From Deinococcus grandis (GTDB lineage: Bacteria; Deinococcota; Deinococci; Deinococcales; Deinococcaceae): a DNA stretch of 64,000 nucleotides. Below are positions 57,500 to 64,000 of this stretch, piece after piece. Numbering within the stretch: the stretch's first letter is position 1; each line of letters begins with the position of its first letter. The notes beneath the pieces are model-generated. The model was not told the origin of the DNA, did no database searches, and saw nothing but the letters and a program-made list of their open reading frames with translations. The position numbers and the translations under genes are program-made. The stretch lies in the NCBI RefSeq assembly GCF_001485435.1, contig NZ_BCMS01000001.1, forward strand, positions 257,501-321,500, in the 5' to 3' direction.

Positions 57500-58176
57500 G
57501 CCACGCCCACTTTCGGGCAGAAGCTCGCCATGACGCACGCGCCGCACTCGGGCTTCCGGGCCGCGCAGACCCGGCGGCCGTGCAGGATCAGCGCGTGGTG
57601 CAGGAACACCCACCGTTCCCGCGGGAACAGGCGCTGGAGGTCCGCCTCGACCCTGTCAGGGTTCGTCTGGGTGCTCAGGCCCAGGCGGCGCGCCAGCCGC
57701 CCGACGTGCGTGTCCACCGCGATCGCCGGGTACCCGAAGGCGTTCGACAGGACCACGTTCGCGGTCTTGCGGCCCGCGCCGGGCAGCGCCACCACCGCGT
57801 CGAACTCGTTCGGGACCTCGCCCCCGTGCCGTTCGACCAGCAGCCGGGCCAGCGCCGCGAGGTTGCGGGCCTTGGCGCGGTACAGCCCGATCCGGCGGAT
57901 GAACGGCTCGATGTCCTCGGCCTCAGCCTGACTCATGGCGTGCGCGTCCGGGTACGCGCCGAACAGCGCGGGCGTCGCGGCGTTCACGCTCACGTCCGTC
58001 GCCTGCGCGCTCAGGACCGTCGCCACGAGCAGTTCGAACGGCGTGCGGAACTCCAGTTCCGTCCGCGCGTCCGGGTACAGGCCCTCCAGCGCCGTCAGGA
58101 CCTGTGGGGCCCGCACCCGCGCGCCCGGCGGCAGCCTCGCCGCACTCTTCTTCTTCCCGCCTGTCTGCCCAGTCAC
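57496..58176 (-). CDS. nth: Endonuclease III (DNA glycosylase/AP lyase)
   Basis: Removes oxidised pyrimidines and nicks the abasic site. 226 residues: LVATVLSAQATDVSVNAATP, helix-hairpin-helix LPGAGRKTANVV with the catalytic lysine, VDTHVGRLARRLGL with the catalytic aspartate, and the 4Fe-4S cysteines CAARKPECGACVMASFC (spacing 6-2-5). The N-terminal 20 residues are Lys/Arg-rich. In Deinococcus several Nth paralogues exist; this one is complete. Confidence 0.94.
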   Translation of the reverse strand: MTGQTGGKKKSAARLPPGARVRAPQVLTALEGLYPDARTELEFRTPFELLVATVLSAQATDVSVNAATPALFGAYPDAHAMSQAEAEDIEPFIRRIGLYRAKARNLAALARLLVERHGGEVPNEFDAVVALPGAGRKTANVVLSNAFGYPAIAVDTHVGRLARRLGLSTQTNPDRVEADLQRLFPRERWVFLHHALILHGRRVCAARKPECGACVMASFCPKVGVA

Positions 58177-58270
58177 CCCGCCACGCTACACCCCGCCCGT
58201 CACGCACGTCCGCGCGCCTGGGACAGACAGGGGCCGCAACCCACGCCGGCCGATCCGCGTACCTGGAAGC

Positions 58271-58492
58271 ATGAGACTCGCCGCGATCCTGCTGGGCATC
58301 CTCGCCGCCATCGGCCTGCTGCTGGGCCTGCTGCCCCTGCTGGGCTGGCTGAACTGGCTGCTGGTGCTGCCGCCCGCCGTGCTGGGCCTGATCCTCGCCG
58401 TGCTCGCCAGGGACCGGGGTGCGACCACCCTGAACGTCGTCGTCCTCGGACTGGCCGCGCTGCGCCTGTTCCTCGGCGGCGGCGTCCTGTAA
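58271..58492 (+). CDS. Small membrane protein
   Basis: 73 residues from ATG 58271, mostly hydrophobic: MRLAAILLGILAAIGLLLGL, then WLLVLPPAVLGLILAVLA and VVVLGLAALRLFLGGGVL, about three helices with ARDRGATT as a loop. No family recognised. Divergent from nth by about 95 bases and converges on the binding protein. Confidence 0.65.
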   Translation: MRLAAILLGILAAIGLLLGLLPLLGWLNWLLVLPPAVLGLILAVLARDRGATTLNVVVLGLAALRLFLGGGVL

Positions 58493-58547
58493 CCAGCAGA
58501 GGAGGCGGGGCCACACCACCGCGCCCCGCCTCCCGCTCCCCGCGCCC

Positions 58548-59495
58548 TTATTTCAGCGTCTTACTGATGTAGGCGTTCGAATAGTAGTCGGTCGCTTTCG
58601 AGCCAGCCGGGAGTTTGCCCTGTTTGACGAGCGCGGCGACCGCTTTCGTCCACGCGCTGGGGTTCATGGCGCCCAGGCCGTTCGCCTGCGTGTACGGGCC
58701 GGTCATCAGGGGCACGCTGGCTCGCAGGACGTCCAGGCTGCCGCTCGCGCCGAACACGGGCTGCGCCAGCTTGAACGCGCGGGCCGGGTCGGCCACCGTG
58801 AACTTCACGCCGCGCTGGCTGGCCCGCACGACCTTCTTCGCCAGGTCCCCCGTCAGGCTCTTACCGGTGCCGATCAGGCCCACTCCGACCATCGGGTACG
58901 CGCCTTCGACGTCCAGCGTGTACACCTTCTTGCCACTCGTGCGGGCCAGTTGCAGCACGTCGTTGTTCGCGTAGCCCACGGCGGCGTCCACCCGCCCGGC
59001 GCGCACGGCGTCCACCTGCGTGAACCCGATGGAGTTCAGGCGCACGTCGCGGCCCTCGGTGAGGTTCGCGCTGTCCAGCACCGCCTGAATCGCGTGGTAC
59101 GAACTGCCGAACGGCCCCGGGATGCCCACCGATTTCCCTTTCAGGCTCTCGGGGCCGTTCAGGGGCGAGAGGCTGAAGACCGTCACCGGGTTCTTCTGGT
59201 ACATCGTCATGACGTAGCGCACGTCCGCGCCCTGGTTCCGCGCGAAGATCGCGTCCTCCGGGTCGCCCACCACGAAGTCCAGCTTGCCCTGCAGCAGCAG
59301 CGGCAGCAGCTGCGACACGTACCCGTGCTGGTACTTCACGCTCAGACCCTCGGCGCGGAAGTACCCGAGTTTGTCCGCCACGTAGAACGGCGTGAACTGC
59401 ACGTCCGGGTTGTACCCCAGCCCGATGTTCACGGTGCGCTGCGCGGACGCGGAGGTGGCCAGCAGGCCCAGCAGGAGGAAAGCGGCACGCTTCAT
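58548..59495 (-). CDS. NMT1/THI5-like ABC substrate-binding protein, orphan
   Basis: 315 residues with signal peptide MKRAAFLLLGLLATSASAQ. Mature part: IGLGYNPDVQFTPFYVADKLGYF, DFVVGDPEDAIFARNQGADV, GIPGPFGSSYHAIQ, RVDAAVGYANND: a type II periplasmic binding fold of the NMT1 group that binds pyrimidines, nitrate, sulfonates or similar. No permease or ATPase gene is adjacent. ATG 59495 with TATACT seven bases upstream. Confidence 0.88.
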   Translation of the reverse strand: MKRAAFLLLGLLATSASAQRTVNIGLGYNPDVQFTPFYVADKLGYFRAEGLSVKYQHGYVSQLLPLLLQGKLDFVVGDPEDAIFARNQGADVRYVMTMYQKNPVTVFSLSPLNGPESLKGKSVGIPGPFGSSYHAIQAVLDSANLTEGRDVRLNSIGFTQVDAVRAGRVDAAVGYANNDVLQLARTSGKKVYTLDVEGAYPMVGVGLIGTGKSLTGDLAKKVVRASQRGVKFTVADPARAFKLAQPVFGASGSLDVLRASVPLMTGPYTQANGLGAMNPSAWTKAVAALVKQGKLPAGSKATDYYSNAYISKTLK

Positions 59496-59502
59496 GAGAG
59501 GC

Positions 59503-59508
59503 AGTATA
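59503..59508 (-). promoter_or_regulatory. -10 box of the binding-protein gene, leaderless type
   Basis: TATACT on the minus strand, seven bases before ATG 59495. Confidence 0.65.
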
Positions 59509-59657
59509 GGCGGGCCAGCTGACCGCGCCGTGACCCGCGTTGCCCTCGCCTGCCGACCCGGCCCCCGTCTCATCAGCCCGCCCGATGAGCCGAATCCGCA
59601 AGTCCGATAAAAGCGCGTGGGACACGAGGCGAGGCCCGCGCGTGTCACGCTGCGCGC

Positions 59658-59861
59658 ATGGACCTGAACTCCTGGACGCCGGACGACAACGCCCGCCGCT
59701 TCGCCACGTTGATCGCCACGGCGTCCGCCGTGTTCACCTTCCTGGCCCTGTGGCTCGGCGCCGCCTGGAACCCCCTGCTGGCCCTGCTGCTTGCCGCCGT
59801 GGCCGCCGTGATCGTCTGGACCGTCGCCCGCGCCGCCCTGCGCGCCTACTTCCGCCGCTGA
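59658..59861 (+). CDS. Small membrane protein
   Basis: 67 residues: MDLNSWTPDDNARRFATLIA, then two hydrophobic helices (TASAVFTFLALWLGAAW; LLALLLAAVAAVIVW) and a basic end. No recognised family. Stands alone before the RGG-repeat gene. Confidence 0.65.
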   Translation: MDLNSWTPDDNARRFATLIATASAVFTFLALWLGAAWNPLLALLLAAVAAVIVWTVARAALRAYFRR

Positions 59862-59914
59862 GCGCCCCACGCGCATGAACGCCCCCGCAACGCCCGCCCC
59901 AGCCTGACGGGTGG

Positions 59915-59920
59915 TACACT
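59915..59920 (+). promoter_or_regulatory. -10 box of the RGG-repeat gene, extended type
   Basis: TGGTACACT: extended -10 with TACACT. Gives a GC-rich leader of about 95 nt ending in AAAGGAGAAAA before ATG 60023, unlike the leaderless neighbours. Confidence 0.6.
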
Positions 59921-60022
59921 CGGGGGCACGCCCGCACACGCCCCGGCCTCCGGGAGCCCGTGCCCCGGCCGCGCAAACGCGCGCGCACAGGTGGCGGCGG
60001 CAGGAATCAAAGGAGAAAACCC

Positions 60023-60802
<780 letters not shown>

Positions 60803-60833
60803 CGCAGACGAGGAACACCCACACCTGAAAGGG

Positions 60834-60864
60834 GGCCGGACCACAGCGTCCGGCCTCTTTCTTT
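60834..60864 (+). terminator. Terminator of the RGG-repeat gene
   Basis: GGCCGGAC / GTCCGGCC stem with a 6-base loop, then TCTTTCTTT. Confidence 0.8.
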
Positions 60865-60986
60865 GGGTCGGCATTCGGCCGGTCACGGTGCGGTCACTGC
60901 CCGTTTTCCACACTCCAGTCACCTTCAGCGCGCGGGCGGGCACCATTCCCTCCGCCCGGCCGCCCTGGGGGCATGGAGGGAAGACC

Positions 60987-63227
60987 ATGACCGCACCGAA
61001 ACACACGCCCGCCCTGATCCTGCTGACCCTCACCCTCGCCGCCTGTGGTGGTGGGGGCGGGACGCCCGAACCCATCGGCACGCCCGTCACCAACCTCGCG
61101 GACAGCGGCGCCGGAAGCCTGCGGGACACGCTGGCCGCCGCGAAGAGTGGCGACACGCTGCGCCTGACCGGTACGGGAACGCTGACCCTCGCCAGCCCAC
61201 TGAGCATCGACAGGGACGTGACGATCATCGCCACGGGCGTCACCATCGACGCTGCCGGAAAAGGCCGCGCGTTGGACATCGCCAAGGGCGCCACCGTCAC
61301 CATGCAGGGCGGCACGCTCAAGGGTGGCACCGGGGCGGTGCTGCCCACCAGCCTGACCGGTCAGGCCGTCACCGTGACGTACGGCGGCGTCCTGAGCAAC
61401 GCCGGAACCCTCACGCTGGACGGCGTGACCGTCACCGGCGGCAAGGCGAACATGGGCGGCGGCATCTACAACATGGAAGGTGCGACCCTCACCCTGAAAG
61501 GCAGCACGAACGTCACCGGGAACGAGGCCACCCTCGCCGACCCGGCCGACGGGGCTCTGCGGCAGGGGGGTGGCGGCGGCATCCTGAACCTGGGCGTCCT
61601 GACCATCTCCGGCGGAAACGTCACCGCGAACAAGTCCTTCAACGGAGGCGGCGGCATCCGCAGCGAGGTCGGCAGTCGCCTCACCATGACTGCGGGCAGC
61701 GTCTCGAACAACGCCTGCACCGCTCCGCTGGTCGAGGTGACTGGCGGAGGCTACACCGGTTGCACCGGCGGCGGCATCCACGCTCGCGGCACGACCACCC
61801 TGAGCGGCGGGACGATCGGCGGGAACACGGCCACGTACCTGGGCGGCGGCGTGGTTGCCCTGGCTACCTGCAAGACCAGCGCCTGCGACAGTTTCATCCT
61901 GCCCACCTTCGAGATGAGTGGCAGCACGGTTGTCGAGAACAACACCCTGACCGGCGCGCAGGTCAACGACGGCGGCGGCCTGTGGCTGCACGCCATGTCC
62001 AACATCACCGGCGGCACCATCCGGGGGAACAAGGCCATGTACGGCGGCGGCCTGTCCGTCCGGCACGACCTGCAATTCACCGGCGCGACCATCGAGGGAA
62101 ACACCGCCAGCGCTGGCGGCGGCGGGCTCATGGTGGCGGGCGACGTCACCCAGGCCACCCTGCTCGGCGGCACCATCAAAGGCAACACCAGCAAGACCGG
62201 CGGCGGCGTGGCCGTCAGCGAGAACTCGAAACTCACCGTGAAAGGCGGCACCGTCACGCAGAACACCGCCACAGCCAACGGCGGGGGCCTGAGAACCTGG
62301 CGGGGCAGCATCGACGTGCAGGGCGGCACCATCAGCAGCAACAAAGCCGACTTCGAAGGCGGCGCGATCAGCACCGAGGAACGCGGGAACGTCACCGTCA
62401 GCGGCGGCCTGATCGAGAACAACACGGCAGGCACTTGGGGCGGCGGCATCAACGTCCGCACCGAAGCGGCAGGCCTGACCGTCACCGGCGGCACCGTGCG
62501 CGGCAACACCGCCGGGAAGGACGGCGGCGGCATCAGCGCCGGACGCACCATCAACCTCGCGGGCGCCACCATCGAAGGCAACAAAGCCACTGGCGGGGGC
62601 GGCGGCGTCTTCATGGGCGTCTGGAACGCCACCACCCCCATGACCGCCACGTTCGGCAGCGGCCTCATCATCCGGAACAATGCCGCCACGACCGGCGGCG
62701 GCATTCAGTTCCTCAGCTCGAACGCCGCCAACGCTACCCTCACCCTGAACGCGACCGTCACCGGAAACACCGCGACCCAGTGGGGCGGCGGGATGGTCGG
62801 CGAGGCCATTATCAAGATGGTGGGCGGCAGCATCAACGGCAACCGCGCCACCGGCACCGGGCAGAATCAGGGAGGTGTGGGCGGCGTGCAACTGTACGCC
62901 GGGGCGAACATGACCGTCACGGGCGGCACCATCAGCGACAACGAGGGCCGCTGGGCCGGGGGCGTGCAGGTCAGCCCCCCCTACGGCGACAAGCCCGCCG
63001 CGCAGTTCATGCTGGCCGGAGCCACCATCAGCGGCAACCGCGCCACGGAATACAACAGCGGCGGCATCAACAACGGCGGCACGCTGACCATCACCTCGGG
63101 CAGCATCACCGGGAACACCGCGAAGATGAACGGCGGCGGGGTATTCAACTCCCGCACCTCGACCTTCACGCAGACGGGTGGCAGCGTCACCGGGAACAAC
63201 CCGAACAACGTGTTCAACGAACAGTAA
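60987..63227 (+). CDS. Secreted lipoprotein with right-handed beta-helix (Pmp-like) repeats
   Basis: 746 residues. Signal peptide with lipobox LTLAACGG (Cys20), then a short linker and about 700 residues of parallel beta-helix turns recognisable by GGGI, TGN and GNTA words: VTGGKANMGGGIYNMEGATL, ISGGNVTANKSFNGGGG, IEGNTASAGGGGLMV and so on, about 20 turns, as in chlamydial Pmp-like and adhesin-like proteins. Starts with NLADSGAGSLRDTLAAAKSGD, typical of this family. Presumably surface-displayed; adhesive or polysaccharide-binding role is inference. ATG 60987 with GGAGGGAA upstream. Confidence 0.87.
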   Translation: MTAPKHTPALILLTLTLAACGGGGGTPEPIGTPVTNLADSGAGSLRDTLAAAKSGDTLRLTGTGTLTLASPLSIDRDVTIIATGVTIDAAGKGRALDIAKGATVTMQGGTLKGGTGAVLPTSLTGQAVTVTYGGVLSNAGTLTLDGVTVTGGKANMGGGIYNMEGATLTLKGSTNVTGNEATLADPADGALRQGGGGGILNLGVLTISGGNVTANKSFNGGGGIRSEVGSRLTMTAGSVSNNACTAPLVEVTGGGYTGCTGGGIHARGTTTLSGGTIGGNTATYLGGGVVALATCKTSACDSFILPTFEMSGSTVVENNTLTGAQVNDGGGLWLHAMSNITGGTIRGNKAMYGGGLSVRHDLQFTGATIEGNTASAGGGGLMVAGDVTQATLLGGTIKGNTSKTGGGVAVSENSKLTVKGGTVTQNTATANGGGLRTWRGSIDVQGGTISSNKADFEGGAISTEERGNVTVSGGLIENNTAGTWGGGINVRTEAAGLTVTGGTVRGNTAGKDGGGISAGRTINLAGATIEGNKATGGGGGVFMGVWNATTPMTATFGSGLIIRNNAATTGGGIQFLSSNAANATLTLNATVTGNTATQWGGGMVGEAIIKMVGGSINGNRATGTGQNQGGVGGVQLYAGANMTVTGGTISDNEGRWAGGVQVSPPYGDKPAAQFMLAGATISGNRATEYNSGGINNGGTLTITSGSITGNTAKMNGGGVFNSRTSTFTQTGGSVTGNNPNNVFNEQ

Positions 63228-63243
63228 GCGCGCAGCGCAGCGT

Positions 63244-63278
63244 GCGGGGCGGACGTTCACCGTGAACCTCCGCCCCGC
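63244..63278. terminator. Bidirectional terminator
   Basis: GCGGGGCGG / CCGCCCCGC 9-bp stem with an inner GTTCAC / GTGAAC stem, between convergent genes. Confidence 0.8.
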
Positions 63279-63291
63279 TCTGCTGCCTGGG

Positions 63292-64000
63292 TCAGGCGGT
63301 GACGGTTTCGGCAGGTGTGGTGCTGGGCGCGAGGTACCGGTCGAGCCAGTTCAGGTATTCGGTCAGGCGGGTGAGGCGGCGGTCCGGGCGGCCGGAGCGG
63401 CTCAGTTCGTGGTCCTCGCCGGGGAAGCGCACGAAGCGCACCGGCACGCCGTGGAGGGTGAGGGCGGCGTACCACTGTTCGGCCTGTTCGATGGGGCAGC
63501 GGTGGTCGAGGACCGAGTGGACGATCAGGGTGGGGGTCCTGACGTTCTCGACGTACTGGAGGGGGCTCATGTCCCAGAGTTTCAGGGTGTCGGCGCGGCG
63601 GTGGAAGTTCAGGCCGAGTTCGTCGTCCCAGAAGCGCAGGCCGATGTCGCTGGTGCCGCCGAACGACAGGAGGTTGCAGATGCTGCGGTCGGTGATGGCG
63701 GCGTGGAAGCGGGTGGTGTGCGCGGTGAGCCAGTTGGTCATGAAGCCCCCGTAGCTGCCGCCCATGACGGCGGTGCGCGTGCGGTCCAGGCGGGGGTGGG
63801 TGTCCAGGCAGGCGTCGAAGAAGGTCAGGAGGTCGCTGGCGTCGACGGTGCCCCAGCGGCCGTGGATGGCGTCCACCCAGGCCTGTCCGTAGCCGAGGCT
63901 GCCGCGTGGGTTGCTGTAGCACACGGCCTGTCCGCGCGCGGCGTACAGCTGGAATTCGTGCGTGAAGGCGTGCCCGTAGTCGGTGTGCGGGCCGCCGTGG
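63292..64000 (-). CDS. S9-family (acylaminoacyl/prolyl oligopeptidase) peptidase, C-terminal part; continues beyond right edge
   Basis: 236 codons visible, reading HGGPHTDYGHAFTHEFQLYA at the window edge and CYSNPRGSLGYGQAWVDA next. Catalytic triad of the alpha/beta-hydrolase: serine in VMGGSYGGFMTNW, aspartate in IVHSVLDHRCP, histidine in PGEDHELSRSGRP. The N-terminal beta-propeller lies outside the window. Cleaves short peptides in the cytoplasm. The stop shares a terminator with the beta-helix gene. Confidence 0.93.
   Translation of the reverse strand, partial: HGGPHTDYGHAFTHEFQLYAARGQAVCYSNPRGSLGYGQAWVDAIHGRWGTVDASDLLTFFDACLDTHPRLDRTRTAVMGGSYGGFMTNWLTAHTTRFHAAITDRSICNLLSFGGTSDIGLRFWDDELGLNFHRRADTLKLWDMSPLQYVENVRTPTLIVHSVLDHRCPIEQAEQWYAALTLHGVPVRFVRFPGEDHELSRSGRPDRRLTRLTEYLNWLDRYLAPSTTPAETVTA

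Noticed and set aside
60894..63260. Long minus-strand and second plus-strand frames across the beta-helix gene
   Set aside because: They arise from the periodic GGC/ACC codons of the repeats; the real frame has a lipobox and beta-helix motifs.

Overview
The window is chromosomal DNA of a Deinococcus species. Three things support this. The left edge carries an SlpA-type S-layer/outer-envelope gene followed by the family II pyrophosphatase gene ppaC, folC and ddrO, the repressor of the radiation/desiccation response; slpA and ddrO are also close neighbours in D. radiodurans. The genome is GC-rich. Many genes have a TANNNT -10 box only 6-9 bases before the start codon, the leaderless promoter style common in Deinococcus. 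The futalosine menaquinone genes mqnA and mqnE fit as well.

Layout. 1-8.4 kb: slpA (5' end outside the window), ppaC, folC, an M32 carboxypeptidase, a small conserved gene and, divergent from it, ddrO. 8.4-10.3 kb: a small palindromic (MITE-like) repeat interrupted by an intact IS66 element with 17-bp ends and an 8-bp target duplication. 10.3-13.2 kb (minus): a membrane protein with six tandem N-terminal repeats, moaC and a YceD/DUF177 gene. 13.2-32.6 kb: a large exopolysaccharide locus with long-form rmlA, manC, a Wzc-type tyrosine autokinase, a WbaP-type priming transferase, a flippase, a polymerase, three glycosyltransferases, rmlBACD, an unrecognised tail-anchored two-domain protein, an O-antigen-ligase-like protein and a phosphohexomutase. 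The core of this locus (about 18.7-24.35 kb) is strikingly AT-rich and looks acquired. A second IS66 element has split the last glycosyltransferase, and its missing C-terminus can be read on the far side.

32.6-40.7 kb: tRNA-Glu(UUC), lpdA, a CitAB/DcuSR-type two-component system divergent from dctA, and psuKG with psuK fused to a helix-turn-helix. 40.7-46.3 kb: mqnE, a small NTF2-like gene and mqnA, a GAF-GGDEF protein, and a DUF3006 plus ComEC-like beta-lactamase-fold pair. 46.3-50.1 kb: a heterodimeric ABC exporter. 50.3-52.8 kb: a sugar transporter with a frameshift, coupled to a GH1 protein that has lost both catalytic glutamates, so this looks like a decaying glycoside locus. 52.8-64 kb: hemC, ansA, a zinc-ribbon coiled-coil protein, an MFS transporter with nth, an orphan NMT1-type binding protein, small membrane proteins, a remarkable acidic coiled-coil protein with an RGG-repeat tail, a beta-helix lipoprotein, and the C-terminal part of an S9 peptidase running off the right edge.

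How the genes work together: the sugar-nucleotide genes (manC, rmlABCD, phosphohexomutase) supply GDP-mannose and dTDP-rhamnose to a Wzx/Wzy-type assembly line controlled by a tyrosine kinase. dctA is probably controlled by the divergent citrate/dicarboxylate-type kinase and regulator. The intergenic spaces hold several families of inverted repeats that recur across the window, one of which has been built into the coding start of mqnA. All family calls rest on motif recognition by eye; no database search was run.
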